This document shows positions 36,401 through 46,173 of a stretch of DNA of 64,000 bases, in pieces. Source of the DNA: Bacteroidia bacterium (GTDB lineage: Bacteria > Bacteroidota > Bacteroidia > B-17B0 > Aurantibacillaceae); the NCBI GenBank assembly GCA_016787895.1, contig JAEUTN010000020.1, positions 248,001 to 312,000 of the forward strand, in the 5' to 3' direction. The first letter of the stretch is position 1, and every line of letters begins with the position of its first letter. Position numbers and translations under genes: made by a program. A model generated the notes under the pieces. It saw only the letters and a program-made list of their open reading frames with translations. It was not told the origin of the DNA and ran no database searches.

Positions 36401-36571
36401 CTGGGCAAAGTCCTTCGCTGCTTGTTTGATTTTGGCTGAACTTACAGCGTTCTCGGCGTACTCCACGGCATCGTTCTCAACGCCACGGGTCACCCAGGTA
36501 AACGATAAATAAAAAATACATGCCAGTCCTAATAAGAGGGCAAATATTTTAATGGCACCTTTGTTTTGCAT
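33461..36571 (-). CDS. secDF: SecDF fusion protein translocase subunit
   Basis: Proton-driven accessory of the Sec translocon. A 1,036-aa fusion of SecD and SecF with a predicted 12 membrane segments, and a large periplasmic SecD domain bearing GLDLRGGMNVTLEV near residue 107. The SecD half ends with the GPSLG..ASGLMSFAIALLVILIFMYL helix. LTIGLAVDANILIFERVREEL is the conserved helix-4 motif, with the corresponding SecF motif TVMGYTMTETVVVFDRIRERL. The periplasmic insert also carries a Thr/Ser/Ala-rich low-complexity stretch near residue 310. Fused SecDF is usual in Bacteroidota. It is divergent from secA. Confidence 0.97.
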   Translation of the reverse strand: MQNKGAIKIFALLLGLACIFYLSFTWVTRGVENDAVEYAENAVSSAKIKQAAKDFAQGNASKELSYIDDLKNQIADRYLDSMKKVTVYDIFVAEYTYDECKKNEINLGLDLRGGMNVTLEVSVIDIIRNLSNNSADVDFNKALKETQKNLGVKNNDDFVTLFAKTYKQISPNGKLAPLFQSIENKSKISYNSSNEEVIAFIDERVKEAISNAEKTFRSRIDRFGVTQPNIQKLEASGRILVELPGVKDKARVRELLQGTANLEFWETYENGEIAPLLDKANTVLSAHLYGTKKDTLSTDSTAMAAKTASTAAGDSTKVKADSAAVATPSVNAQDTAIKGFQKRAPLYSYFQNAFALVPLKGRITLDEKGNPKAYAEGAIIGIATSKADTAKVNEYLKIARSKNIFPSKLKFMWSAKEVEQRQDGKVVGSYYELYAIKQTDSKGRAALSGDIITDARKDYDQRQGGVPIISMSMNSEAAQKWANITRANTGKCVAVVMDNMVYSAPRVNGEIKGGQSQITGNFTDAEADALAAILSAGKLPAPAHIVEESIVGPSLGQEAIDSGLMSFAIALLVILIFMYLYYNRSGLVANVALIANMFFIMGILTSLGAVLTLPGIAGIVLTIGLAVDANILIFERVREELALGKSTGQAIKEGFKHAMSSIIDSNVTLAILAIILYVFGSGPVQGFATTLFIGICTSLFSAILISRVIFEWMLERKMEIPFDNSMTRNAFKNIAFDFVGKRKIYYAISTIIIILGIVFYFKNGGLNLGVDFKGGRTYQVRFEKDIKTDEIKKALGVVFVDAALDVKTIGSANQAKITTTYRVSDNNPNADLEVEELLNKGLSTMNLKYDIVQQQKVGPTIATDIVYGAYGAVLFSALMMFLYIVVRFRKWQYGLGSVVALFHDVLIVLSCYTIFDGLLPLEIGQDFIAAILTVMGYTMTETVVVFDRIRERLADSGKTDVHGEERNKLINYALNSTLSRTILTSLTVFFVLVVIFIFGGESIRGFIFALLIGRIIGTYSSLCISTPIVVDFDKKK

Positions 36572-36863
36572 AATCTGAAATTTGTACGGTGGTTTTTAAT
36601 TTTAAGGGTGCAAATATATTACTTTGACTGCGATTTGCCAATTTTAGATCAATCTTCTGTAAACTAAAGACTTAGTTGGAATTTTTCAGGATTTTTGGGC
36701 TTGCATCTACCTTAAAATCCTGTTTCGATTCCGGTATACTGTACCCGCATTTTTAGATAAAAAACGTGTTCTGAAATGGAGCTTTCAAAGCTGTTAACAA
36801 TTCAAAATTCAAATCAGCCTGCCTTTATTTTCTTACCTTTATTGGCTCAATTTTAGAAAACCT
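36572..36863. other. divergent promoter region between secDF and secA
   Basis: 292 bp without a gene. It probably holds both promoters. A TACCTTTA box near 36833 fits the plus-strand -7 pattern with one mismatch. No convincing -33 element is visible. No hairpin or repeat found. Confidence 0.4.
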
Positions 36864-39800
36864 ATGTTCGATTTCCTCAAAAAGTTATTTGGGACCAAAA
36901 GTGAAAAAGATATCCGTAACCTCGAATCCAAAGTCACCGAAATAAATTCCATTTTTCAATCCCTGCAATCCATCAGCAACGATGAATTACGCAAACGTTC
37001 GGAAGCGCTTAAAAACAAAGTGCAGGAAGCCATAGGCGAACAACGCGGTAAAATCAATGCCATCACCTCCGCTATCGACAGCGACCCGGATATTGATGTT
37101 AACCTCAAAGAAGAAAAATACAAGGAGATTGACGAAATTGAAAAGGAAATTACCAGTAAGCTGGAAGAGGCACTCACCGATGTATTGTCAGAAGCCTTCG
37201 CTATTCTGAAAGAAACAGCGCGCCGTTTTAAGGAAAACCAGGAATTGGAAGTAACGGCGACGGCCTTTGACCGTGAGCTCGCCGCAACGCATAAAAACAT
37301 TGAAATTCGTGGCGACAAAGCCGTGTATAAAAACAAATGGCTGGCGGCCGGTACCGAAATTACCTGGGACATGGTGCATTACGATGTGCAGCTGATTGGT
37401 GGTATGGTGTTGCACGAAGGAAAAATTTCTGAGATGGCAACCGGTGAGGGTAAAACGCTGGTGTCCACTTTACCTATCTTTTTAAATGCACTGGGAGGAA
37501 GAGGCGTTCACGTGGTGACTGTAAACAACTACCTGGCCAAACGCGACAGCGAGTGGAATGCTCCTTTGTTTTATTTTCATGGTTTGAGTGTGGATTGTAT
37601 CGACAAACACGAGCCCAACACTGATGCACGACGCAAAGCTTACAACTGCGATATCACCTACGGTACCAACAACGAATTTGGTTTTGATTACCTGCGCGAC
37701 AACATGGCCCGCAGCGTGGAGGAACTGGTACAACGCAAACACAATTTCGCGATTGTGGATGAGGTCGATTCGGTATTGATTGACGATGCCCGTACACCTT
37801 TGATTATATCCGGTCCAACCCCTCAGGGCGATAAACACGAGTTCATGGAATATAAACCCCGCATCGAAAAATTGGTAGGGGTACAGCGCCAGTATTTGCA
37901 ATTGTGCATTACCGACGCGAAAAAATTATTTGCTGAAGGCAAAGAGAAGGAAGCCGGCATCCCCTTGCTGCGTGCTTACCGGGGTTTGCCAAAAAACTCG
38001 GCACTCATTAAGTTTTTGAGCGAACAAGGGGTACGTGCTTTGTTGCAGAAAACCGAGAACTATTACATGCAGGACCAAAACAAGGAAATGCACAAGATTG
38101 ATGTGGAATTGTATTTCACTATCGATGAAAAAAACAACCACGTAGAGTTAACCGAAAAAGGAATTGATTACCTCACCGGCAATTCAGAGGACCCTAAGTT
38201 TTTTGTGATTCCGAATGTGGGTGATGAAGTAGCTGAGATTGAGAAAAAAGTCAGCGATCCAAAAGAAAAGGCTTTAGCCAAGGAAGCGGTGATGCGCGAG
38301 TTCAGCATCAAAAGCGAACGCATTCATACCGTAAACCAGTTGTTGAAAGCCTATACTGTTTTTGAAAAAGATGTAGAGTACGTGATTGATGGCGGTCAGG
38401 TTAAAATTGTGGATGAACAAACCGGTCGTATCATGGAAGGTCGCCGTTACAGCGACGGATTGCACCAGGCCATTGAAGCAAAAGAGAATGTAAAAATTGA
38501 AGCGGCCACACAAACTTACGCCACCATTACCCTGCAAAATTATTTCCGCATGTACAACAAACTGGCGGGTATGACCGGTACTGCGGTAACTGAAGCACAG
38601 GAGTTCTGGAGCATTTATAAATTGGATGTGGTAGAAATACCAACCAATAAACCCATGACCCGCAAGGACGAGCAGGATCTGGTGTACAAAACCAAGCGCG
38701 AAAAATACAACGCGGTGATTGAAGAAGTGGTGAAACTGGTGGAAGCCGGAAGGCCGGTGCTGATAGGTACCACCACGGTGGAGATTTCTGAATTGCTGAG
38801 CCGCATGCTCAAATTGAGAAACATTAAACACAATGTACTGAACGCGAAATTACACGCCAAAGAAGCGGAGATCGTGGCGGAAGCCGGTAAAGCGGGAACT
38901 GTAACCATTGCCACCAACATGGCGGGGCGTGGTACCGACATCAAACTCGGACCCGGTGTAAAAGAAGCAGGAGGTTTAGCCATTATTGGTACTGAGCGTC
39001 ACGAAAGCCGTCGTGTGGACCGTCAGTTACGCGGTCGTGCCGGTCGTCAGGGTGATCCCGGAAGTTCACAGTTTTTTGTAAGTCTGGAAGATAACCTCAT
39101 GCGTTTGTTTGGATCGGAGCGTATCGCCTCCTTGATGGACCGCATGGGATTAAAAGAAGGAGAAGTGATTCAGCACAGCATGATCACCAGAAGCATTGAG
39201 CGGGCGCAGAAAAAGGTGGAGGAAAACAACTTTGGTACCCGGAAACGTTTGATTGAGTACGACGACGTGATGAACGCGCAGCGGGAAGTGATTTACAAAC
39301 GCAGAAGAAATGCTTTGTATGGCGATCGTTTGAGCATCGACATTGCCAACATGATTTATGAAGTGTCGCATTCCCTTATTGAAGAATATCAGGCCAGCCG
39401 TGATTACGAAGGCTTTGGATTGGAGTGTTTCAAAAACTTCGCCATCGAAAATCCTTTTACCGAAGAACGATTTAACAATGGAAAAGAAGAAGAACTGGCC
39501 AACGATTTGTTTCATGCCGCGCAAACGCATTATACCGAACGAAGTCATTTAATGGCGGAGCAAGCCTTTCCGGTAATCCGGGAAGTATACAGCAACCCCA
39601 ACAACAAGTTCGAAAACATTGTGACCCCTTTCACCGACGGTATAAAAGTGATACAGGTGATGTCCAATCTTAAAAAAGCACACGATACCAAAGGACGTGA
39701 TTTGGTGCTTGGTTTTGAAAAAGGCGCTGTGCTGGCTATGATTGACGACTCATGGAAAGAACATTTGCGCGAGTTGGATGATTTAAAACAAGCCGTTCAA

Positions 39801-40157
39801 AATGCCTCCCTCGAACAGAAAGATCCTTTGGTGATTTATAAATTGGAATCGTTTAATTTATTCAAGGAGATGATTATCCGTTCCAACAAGGAAGTGATTT
39901 CTTTCCTGATGAAAGGCAGTTTACCGGGGGATGGAGCTCAGGCGCCTCCTCAGGCACGTTTTACTCAGGCCCCGCAAAAACAACAAAAAGAACGTTTAAC
40001 TGAAAGCCGCGATGAACATGTGGTGGAAGAACAAAACGCTCAGCAGAAACCAAAACCTCAACCCATTCGTGTGGATGCTAAGATTGGTCGAAACGACCCT
40101 TGCCCTTGCGGAAGCGGTAAAAAATACAAAGCCTGCCACGGAGCGGGACAGTCTTAA
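36864..40157 (+). CDS. secA: preprotein translocase ATPase SecA
   Basis: Motor ATPase that drives preproteins through SecYEG. 1,097 aa against about 900 in E. coli. The extra length includes a charged coiled insertion (about residues 50-110) and a further insertion around residues 345-400. Walker A is [11 protein letters not shown] (about 191-201), the [14 protein letters not shown] box follows, then [11 protein letters not shown] and [16 protein letters not shown]. The C-terminus carries the Zn/SecB-type motif [18 protein letters not shown]. It is divergent from secDF across a 292-bp gap, a consistent functional pairing. A TACCTTTA -7-like box lies about 40 bp before the start. Confidence 0.97.
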   Translation: MFDFLKKLFGTKSEKDIRNLESKVTEINSIFQSLQSISNDELRKRSEALKNKVQEAIGEQRGKINAITSAIDSDPDIDVNLKEEKYKEIDEIEKEITSKLEEALTDVLSEAFAILKETARRFKENQELEVTATAFDRELAATHKNIEIRGDKAVYKNKWLAAGTEITWDMVHYDVQLIGGMVLHEGKISEMATGEGKTLVSTLPIFLNALGGRGVHVVTVNNYLAKRDSEWNAPLFYFHGLSVDCIDKHEPNTDARRKAYNCDITYGTNNEFGFDYLRDNMARSVEELVQRKHNFAIVDEVDSVLIDDARTPLIISGPTPQGDKHEFMEYKPRIEKLVGVQRQYLQLCITDAKKLFAEGKEKEAGIPLLRAYRGLPKNSALIKFLSEQGVRALLQKTENYYMQDQNKEMHKIDVELYFTIDEKNNHVELTEKGIDYLTGNSEDPKFFVIPNVGDEVAEIEKKVSDPKEKALAKEAVMREFSIKSERIHTVNQLLKAYTVFEKDVEYVIDGGQVKIVDEQTGRIMEGRRYSDGLHQAIEAKENVKIEAATQTYATITLQNYFRMYNKLAGMTGTAVTEAQEFWSIYKLDVVEIPTNKPMTRKDEQDLVYKTKREKYNAVIEEVVKLVEAGRPVLIGTTTVEISELLSRMLKLRNIKHNVLNAKLHAKEAEIVAEAGKAGTVTIATNMAGRGTDIKLGPGVKEAGGLAIIGTERHESRRVDRQLRGRAGRQGDPGSSQFFVSLEDNLMRLFGSERIASLMDRMGLKEGEVIQHSMITRSIERAQKKVEENNFGTRKRLIEYDDVMNAQREVIYKRRRNALYGDRLSIDIANMIYEVSHSLIEEYQASRDYEGFGLECFKNFAIENPFTEERFNNGKEEELANDLFHAAQTHYTERSHLMAEQAFPVIREVYSNPNNKFENIVTPFTDGIKVIQVMSNLKKAHDTKGRDLVLGFEKGAVLAMIDDSWKEHLRELDDLKQAVQNASLEQKDPLVIYKLESFNLFKEMIIRSNKEVISFLMKGSLPGDGAQAPPQARFTQAPQKQQKERLTESRDEHVVEEQNAQQKPKPQPIRVDAKIGRNDPCPCGSGKKYKACHGAGQS

Positions 40158-40170
40158 AAAATAAGAATAA

Positions 40171-40689
40171 TTAAGGTGTATTCAAATGCTCAAAATCCAA
40201 CTCGAGTATTTTGAGGAAGTTGTTGTTGTTCAGTTTTACCCGTTTGATGCCAATTTGTTTGATAATATAACTTGTGGCCAGAAACGACAAGGAAATCAAA
40301 ACCGCCTGCTCGGTGATGATGGGTTCGTAGCCCAATATCAAACTATTAAAGGAGTAAAGCAACGGGTAACCCACACCGGCATATAAAAAAAGGGTTTGAA
40401 ACAATTTGTTGTGGTAAGAATGCGTGTACAATTTGATCTTTTTAATTTCATTAAAGCGTATCCCATATTCTTCGTTAAAATAAATGGTGCTGTCGCGAAA
40501 ATTCAGAATCTTGTTTTTTGCCCAATAGGCACTTCCAATGCGTTTGTAACGGAAAACGTCCTTGGCGTGAAAATCGTATTTTCTGTGAAAACCAAAACGC
40601 TGGTAATTTAAGCGGAGTATATTCTGAGAATCCGCCTCCTGATAAACGAAGAGAAAAAGAAATACTGTTAGAACCAGGTGCTTTAGCAT
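40171..40689 (-). CDS. hypothetical exported membrane-associated protein
   Basis: 172 aa. A signal-like N-terminus (MLKHLVLTVFLFLFVYQEAD) is followed by a basic, Tyr/Phe-rich region and two hydrophobic stretches (LFQTLFLYAGVGYPLLYSF and AVLISLSFLATSYIIKQIG). It ends in a KLNNNNFLKILELDF segment. It is convergent with secA (13 bp between stops). No family recognised. Confidence 0.65.
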   Translation of the reverse strand: MLKHLVLTVFLFLFVYQEADSQNILRLNYQRFGFHRKYDFHAKDVFRYKRIGSAYWAKNKILNFRDSTIYFNEEYGIRFNEIKKIKLYTHSYHNKLFQTLFLYAGVGYPLLYSFNSLILGYEPIITEQAVLISLSFLATSYIIKQIGIKRVKLNNNNFLKILELDFEHLNTP

Positions 40690-40787
40690 ACACTAACAAA
40701 AATAACAAATTATGGCTTCACAGTTTTTAAGAAGGGCAATGTGCCTGAAGTTTAGGATTTTACTTACTTTTGAAGCTTGTTAAACCT

Positions 40788-42194
40788 ATGACTAAAATTA
40801 AATTCGGAACCGACGGCTGGAGGGCCATTATTGCTCAGGATTTTACTGTTGACAATGTAGCACGCGTAACGGAAGCCACTGCCAAGTGGTTGCTAAAACA
40901 ACATAAGAGTCCCTCAGTGGTTTTGGGTCACGATTGCCGCTTTGCCGGTGCCCTGTTTGCTGAAACTACTGCAAAGGTGTTTTTGGCCCATGGAGTAAAA
41001 GTGTTTATGGCCGAGGGGTTTATCAGCACACCCATGATTTCTTTGGCCTGTGTGCAATACAAAACCAATTTGGGTATTATTATCACCGCCAGTCACAACC
41101 CGCCTTCGTACAACGGTTATAAAATAAAAGCACACTACGGTGGGCCATTGGGGCCTGAATTGGTTCAGGAAATTGAGGACATGATTCCGGCCCAGGCCAA
41201 TGCCTCCTGGCAGAGTGTTGACTTAAAAGAATACCGCTCCAAAGGTTTGCTGGAAACAGCGCCCATGGAAGACAACTATGTGAAACATGTTGAGAAAAAT
41301 TTCGACCTCAATGCCATTCGCAATTCTGGCTTACATTTTGCTTACGATGCCATGTACGGTGCCGGTCAGGGCGTGATGAAACGTTTGTTCCCTGACATCC
41401 ATAAATTGCATTGCGATAACAATCCCGGTTTTCATGGTCAGGCGCCTGAGCCAATTCATAAAAATTTAAAAGAGTTCAGTGATTTCATCAAACAAAACGG
41501 AAAAATTTCCTGTGGATTGGCTACCGATGGAGATGCTGACCGTATAGGTTTGTACGATGCCAGGGGCAATTTTGTGGATTCCCACCACATTATTTTATTG
41601 CTCATTCATTATCTGGTAAAATACAAGGGCATGAAAGGCAAAGTGGCTGTGGCCTTCAGCACCAGTGTAAAAATTAAAAACATGTGCGAACATTATGGTT
41701 TGGACATGGAAGTGCTGAAGATAGGATTCAAATACATTTGCGGAGTGATGGTGAAGGAAGATGTGTTGTTGGGCGGAGAAGAGAGTGGGGGCATTGCCAT
41801 AAAAGGCCATATCCCCGAGCGCGATGGCATTTGGATGGGTTTGACCATTTGGGAATTTATGGCCAAAACCGGGAAAAGTTTGGAAGAGTTGATTCAGGAA
41901 GTGTACGCCATTACCGGAACCTTTTATTTCGATCGCAATGATTTACACATCAGTGAGGACGTAAAAGCCAAGGTGTTAAGCAACTGTAAAGGCGGGGCTT
42001 ACAAAACCTTCGGTAAATTTAAGGTGAGCCGTACCGATGATCTGGACGGGTATAAATATTTCTTTGACGAAAATTCATGGGTGATGATTCGCGCCAGTGG
42101 AACGGAACCGGTTCTGCGTGTTTACGCTGAAGCTCCGACTAAAGTTCAGGCCGATGAAATCTTGACGGAAGCAGGAAAAGTGCTGCTGAGTTAA
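40788..42194 (+). CDS. phosphoglucomutase/phosphomannomutase family protein
   Basis: Alpha-D-phosphohexomutase. Four family signatures appear in order: FGTDGWRAIIAQDF at the start; the phosphoserine loop TASHNPPSYNGYK; the Mg-binding DGDADRIGLYD; and the sugar loop GGEESGG, then RASGTEPVLRVY at the C-terminus. About 468 aa from ATG 40788, within the family's usual 450-550. The frame extends 6 codons upstream, but ATG 40788 begins directly on the signature. It probably makes glucose-1-phosphate or mannose-1-phosphate for glycan synthesis; specificity cannot be told. Convergent with the DUF5689 gene. Confidence 0.93.
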   Translation: MTKIKFGTDGWRAIIAQDFTVDNVARVTEATAKWLLKQHKSPSVVLGHDCRFAGALFAETTAKVFLAHGVKVFMAEGFISTPMISLACVQYKTNLGIIITASHNPPSYNGYKIKAHYGGPLGPELVQEIEDMIPAQANASWQSVDLKEYRSKGLLETAPMEDNYVKHVEKNFDLNAIRNSGLHFAYDAMYGAGQGVMKRLFPDIHKLHCDNNPGFHGQAPEPIHKNLKEFSDFIKQNGKISCGLATDGDADRIGLYDARGNFVDSHHIILLLIHYLVKYKGMKGKVAVAFSTSVKIKNMCEHYGLDMEVLKIGFKYICGVMVKEDVLLGGEESGGIAIKGHIPERDGIWMGLTIWEFMAKTGKSLEELIQEVYAITGTFYFDRNDLHISEDVKAKVLSNCKGGAYKTFGKFKVSRTDDLDGYKYFFDENSWVMIRASGTEPVLRVYAEAPTKVQADEILTEAGKVLLS

Positions 42195-42204
42195 GTCTCT
42201 CCTT

Positions 42205-43467
42205 TTATTTATTCTTTACCAGTACATCATCGATTTCCCAGGTTGAACCCGAGTTTTCTGTTCCTGTGTACCTGAATGCCACCCGTGTGTTGGCGGATAG
42301 ATAATCACTTAAGTCTACTTCTCCTGAATTCACAAACACCCAATTACCGGATGATAAGTTGAAATTTAATTTTATCCAGTTGGCAGAAGAAGGAGACCCA
42401 CTTGTGTAATTTGTAGAAACGTAAAGTTCCAGTTCAGGACCTGAGTAATTGTACGCGTTGCGAAAACTTAAAACGGGTTGAAGGGCATCAGATAAATCTA
42501 TCGTAGGAGAAATAAGCCAGGTTTCACAGGATTGATTCCCTCCCGAAATGTAATTGCTGATTTTAGCGTAAGGACTAGTGGCTCCCCCGGCACTGGAGGT
42601 ACTCCATGGCACATCACCTGTTACTTTGTATTGGCTCCAGCCCCCACTGCTGATGCTGTTGTCGTTAAAGTCTTTTTTTAAATACACGGTGCCTGTGGTT
42701 TGTGTTGCGCAAACAGCCTCATCCATTTTAATATCCTGATACTGTCTTAAAGTTAATTGCATGTCATCCTCCTGATCACCAAACTGCCCCAGTATGGCAA
42801 TGATGTAGCCGTTTCCGCTTGGTGTTAACTCTGCCGCGAAATTGGAATACCCGCTGTTTCTTAAAGTGATACTTTGCCCGGAGCAGGACCGGAGTTTCAA
42901 ATTTTTGGAAGTTTTACCAATCGCGTCCGCAAAGCTCACGTTTCTGTCGCTTTCATAAAACTCCAGATGGTTGATGCGAATGAGTTGTGATTGCAGGGTG
43001 TTGGTAGCAGAAGTATTGGCAAGGATTTGTTCCAGGGTCACGCTTAGTGCCTGAGGTTTTAATCCCGAAGCCAGTTTCACCACACTTTTGCTGAGATCCA
43101 CAGAATCGAGCTGAATCATACTGTTGTACTCGTTTAATACAATCCCATTTAGATTAATGCGTATGCTGTCGCCAATGTAAAGCCCCCCTGAATACAACAA
43201 TTTTACACGGATGGCCCCGCTGGGATCACGAACGTACACTTCTTTGTAAAAACTTCCACTCACTTCATCTGCCGTTACCACACCATACAAATTGCTGTCG
43301 GCTTTGAATTTGTAAAGGATGTTTTTGTAATACCTGGCTTTGATTTCGGCAATCGTTATCCTTGTTCCATCATTGGCCTGCTTCAGTGGAGGGGTGTCGA
43401 ATTCCTTTTTGCAAAACGCAAAAGCCAGCAAAACAAAGGGTATCAAAAGATAGCATGTGTTTTTCAT
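42205..43467 (-). CDS. DUF5689 lipoprotein with adhesin-type C-terminal domain
   Basis: 420-aa lipoprotein; the signal peptide ends in the lipobox AFAFC followed by KK. The N-terminal part is DUF5689 (TRITIAEIKARYYK, GVVTADEVSGSFYKEVYVRD, INLNGIVLNEYNSMIQLDSV). The last ~150 residues form a choice-of-anchor/cleaved-adhesin-like beta-sandwich (YLKKDFNDNSISSGGWSQYK, AYNYSGPELELYVSTNYTSG). It is surface-exposed by analogy with similar proteins. It lies 6 bp downstream of the TonB receptor gene in the same operon. Confidence 0.85.
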   Translation of the reverse strand: MKNTCYLLIPFVLLAFAFCKKEFDTPPLKQANDGTRITIAEIKARYYKNILYKFKADSNLYGVVTADEVSGSFYKEVYVRDPSGAIRVKLLYSGGLYIGDSIRINLNGIVLNEYNSMIQLDSVDLSKSVVKLASGLKPQALSVTLEQILANTSATNTLQSQLIRINHLEFYESDRNVSFADAIGKTSKNLKLRSCSGQSITLRNSGYSNFAAELTPSGNGYIIAILGQFGDQEDDMQLTLRQYQDIKMDEAVCATQTTGTVYLKKDFNDNSISSGGWSQYKVTGDVPWSTSSAGGATSPYAKISNYISGGNQSCETWLISPTIDLSDALQPVLSFRNAYNYSGPELELYVSTNYTSGSPSSANWIKLNFNLSSGNWVFVNSGEVDLSDYLSANTRVAFRYTGTENSGSTWEIDDVLVKNK

Positions 43468-43473
43468 GTGGAA

Positions 43474-46047
43474 TCAATTAAAGGTGAAGGACATATTGAG
43501 CATAAAAGTGGTGCCTTGCATGTAATAATATTTATTGGCGAAACGCGTAACATCGTTCTTATCCCATCGTAATTGCTCGAAGCCGGTGCTGATGTTGTTT
43601 TTGTTGTTCAACAGATTATAAACTACCGCAGTAATATTAAGGTAGTGTTTGCGCTGAACCCGAAAGGATTTGCCGGTATTGGCATTCAAAATAAAATAGG
43701 AGGGGAGCTGCTCCTGCTTAAGTATGGCTTGGTAATACTTTTCTTCCGAGCTCAGGTATTTGTCTACCGCTTCAGCGGTTCTTCTTTCGGGATTAAGATC
43801 GGTGTAAATTTTATAGAAGCCATTGAAATAAAGGCCTGCATACCAGTGCTGTCGTGAAGTGTATCGGTAACCCAAACCCAGCACCGTTTGGGGTGTTCCG
43901 CCAACACGGTAATTTTCAAGGTAGCTTGTACGATTGCTGTACAATTGAACATTGTTATTGTCCTGCCAGGCTTCAAGTGTGGGACGGCTAGCGTACAAAA
44001 ATTGCCCATAAGCCAAAGCCAGCTGCAACTGATGCTGGGTGAACAGGGTTTTTTCAAGGCCCAATTCAAGCCCTGTAAACGATTGATCGAGACCTTTCAT
44101 GATCAGGTTCACCGTGTTGTTGTATTCATCATGCCAATAACTTCTTAGCCAGGTTTGGTTTTTTATGATTGTGTAATACCCGCTAAGCCGAATGTTTAAT
44201 CCGGGATAACGTATCCGGTAACTGACATCGCCCGACATCAGTTGTTCGTTTTCCAATTGGCTCACCACATCGTTTCTGGTTCTTGGTGAAATAAACACAC
44301 TGTTCACTTCGGGAGCCCGTGTTTGAACCAAAACATTGGCTGATACAAAATGCCTCCCGCTGATTTTATAGGTGACACCTGCTTTAAAACCATAATTAAA
44401 AAAGCCGGCTTTTTCACTTGTTCCTTTGCTGCTGTTGGGGAATTTTCCATTGGCCACAAAACCTTCGCGCCAAACCTGCTGACCCGAGAAGCTGATACCG
44501 CTGTACAGCTCCAGTTGTCGAAAGCTGTATTCGTTTTGAAACCAAACTTCCGCCCGGTTCATGTTTATGCTGTAATCGTAACCAAAGCGATCGCCTTGAT
44601 AAATTTTCTTATCGGGATGTTCAATGTCGTTTTGTTGAAAGTCACTGCTCACACCCAGGTTATCGGCAAACTGATCGTAATCCAGCCAGTAGCTGGCGCC
44701 CAGCAAATCCTCCATCTCCTTGTATTTTCTGTTTCTGTATAGGTTGGCATTACAACCTGCACTGATGAACAACTTATCGAAGCGCCCGCTGTAAACGGTA
44801 TTCAACCCTAGGTTCTTTAAATTTTCAATGCGGTTTTCTAAAATGTAACGCGCCCGGGTTTGATTGTTCACCACACCTTCTCCCGGCAAAGCGTAAACAT
44901 TTTGCTGATTCATTTGAATCATCTTGTCCCAATTGATTTGGCTGGTGTTGATATCATCGGCCCAAAGTGCTTTTATTTCATCTCCAGAAGCAGTATCGCC
45001 CTGAGAATAAAAATAACTGGGCAGGTAGCGGTAATAATTGGGTCGTGGATTTGGAGCATCGTTCCAGTTCAGGGCGCTGCTGCCGGACTTCCCAAAGGTG
45101 TAAAACAGCATGCTGTTCAACCGGGAGGTTTTATTGAGCTGAAATTGATGATTAAGAATAAGCAGTGGTTTGTTTCCCTTGGAAACCGATGCGTTCCTGA
45201 CTTTTCCGTTTTGTAAACCCCAATTGGAGTTGTAATAGTTATTTCCGCTCAAGGCAAACACTTCCATTTGTTCGGCACTCGCCCGCCCTTGTTCGGTGTT
45301 GGCACTCAGGGCCGTAAAATTCAAAAGCTGATTGGCATTCAGGCGTTTGTCTACCGAAATAAAAAACGCTTTGGAATTGTAATAGGTTCCAGGAATGTAC
45401 ACTTCGTCCCCATAGCGCCAGGAGGCGGAAGCGGTAAAGGCCCATCCGTTTTGCAGCATGCCCGTGGAGTGGGTGAGCATGATTCTTTGCTGAAACAAAC
45501 GGTTGCCAAAAGAATAGCTGAGTCGTGTGCCTTTTCTGAAGGAAGTGGCTTTGGAATCGATGTGAACATAACCGCCAAGACCCGAAAAAGTATAACGACT
45601 GCTTATTACTCCAAATTGATTTTCAGCGTAACGGCTGATGTCGTTTAAGCCTCCCCATTGATTCCAAACCGTATAGCCTGTTTCGAGATTGTTAACGTTG
45701 ATGCCATTGAATAGAACACTTTGGTATTTAGAAGGGTAGCCCCGCATTCTGAAACGACCCGCGGCAAATTGAAACACCGAAAATTGCAGAAACACATCCC
45801 GGCCGGATTGCAAAAGTGCAGGGGCATCCTGTTCGGCGCCCGTACCTTCTGTTTCCTTGTTGCTGAGGTGAATAAAAGGGATGTTACCGTAATCGGCGCT
45901 ATCAGAAGATAAAACAAGAGAACTGTCCTGTTGCGAAACGACCTCTCCTGAACAAAATAGAATGCATAAAATAAACAGACAAGGGGAACTGCCTGCCGGA
46001 AAAAGAAAAGAAACGGAAACTTTTTTTATCAAAGCCGCCATTTTCAA
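43474..46047 (-). CDS. TonB-dependent outer-membrane receptor
   Basis: 857 aa. After a signal peptide (ending EVVSQ) the plug domain appears as GRFRMRGYPSKYQSVLFNGINVNNLETG. About 22 amphipathic strand pairs follow and a short terminal strand ends TTFMLNMSFTFN, ending in Phe-Asn. The N-terminal carboxypeptidase-like regulatory domain common in Bacteroidota receptors appears to be absent. It is coupled to a DUF5689 surface lipoprotein downstream and divergent from a secreted nuclease-fold protein, so a polymer or nucleic-acid-fragment scavenging cassette is plausible. Confidence 0.9.
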   Translation of the reverse strand: MKMAALIKKVSVSFLFPAGSSPCLFILCILFCSGEVVSQQDSSLVLSSDSADYGNIPFIHLSNKETEGTGAEQDAPALLQSGRDVFLQFSVFQFAAGRFRMRGYPSKYQSVLFNGINVNNLETGYTVWNQWGGLNDISRYAENQFGVISSRYTFSGLGGYVHIDSKATSFRKGTRLSYSFGNRLFQQRIMLTHSTGMLQNGWAFTASASWRYGDEVYIPGTYYNSKAFFISVDKRLNANQLLNFTALSANTEQGRASAEQMEVFALSGNNYYNSNWGLQNGKVRNASVSKGNKPLLILNHQFQLNKTSRLNSMLFYTFGKSGSSALNWNDAPNPRPNYYRYLPSYFYSQGDTASGDEIKALWADDINTSQINWDKMIQMNQQNVYALPGEGVVNNQTRARYILENRIENLKNLGLNTVYSGRFDKLFISAGCNANLYRNRKYKEMEDLLGASYWLDYDQFADNLGVSSDFQQNDIEHPDKKIYQGDRFGYDYSINMNRAEVWFQNEYSFRQLELYSGISFSGQQVWREGFVANGKFPNSSKGTSEKAGFFNYGFKAGVTYKISGRHFVSANVLVQTRAPEVNSVFISPRTRNDVVSQLENEQLMSGDVSYRIRYPGLNIRLSGYYTIIKNQTWLRSYWHDEYNNTVNLIMKGLDQSFTGLELGLEKTLFTQHQLQLALAYGQFLYASRPTLEAWQDNNNVQLYSNRTSYLENYRVGGTPQTVLGLGYRYTSRQHWYAGLYFNGFYKIYTDLNPERRTAEAVDKYLSSEEKYYQAILKQEQLPSYFILNANTGKSFRVQRKHYLNITAVVYNLLNNKNNISTGFEQLRWDKNDVTRFANKYYYMQGTTFMLNMSFTFN

Positions 46048-46097
46048 TGTAAGGTTAAGCTCAAATATACTTTCGGTCTATGCCCCTCATGAGCTAT

Positions 46098-46119
46098 GGC
46101 GTAAAGTAAATTTTACGCC
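46098..46119. promoter_or_regulatory. inverted repeat in the shared divergent promoter
   Basis: Arms GGCGTAAA (46098-46105) and TTTACGCC (46112-46119), spacer 6 bp. It lies 50 bp from the TonB receptor start and 55 bp from the nuclease-fold gene start, where one operator could control both directions. A further partial half-site CGTAAAA follows at 46119-46125. Confidence 0.45.
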
Positions 46120-46173
46120 GTAAAATAAATGGACTTAAGACGAAATCACAGAGAGGCCAATGTCTAATTTTGA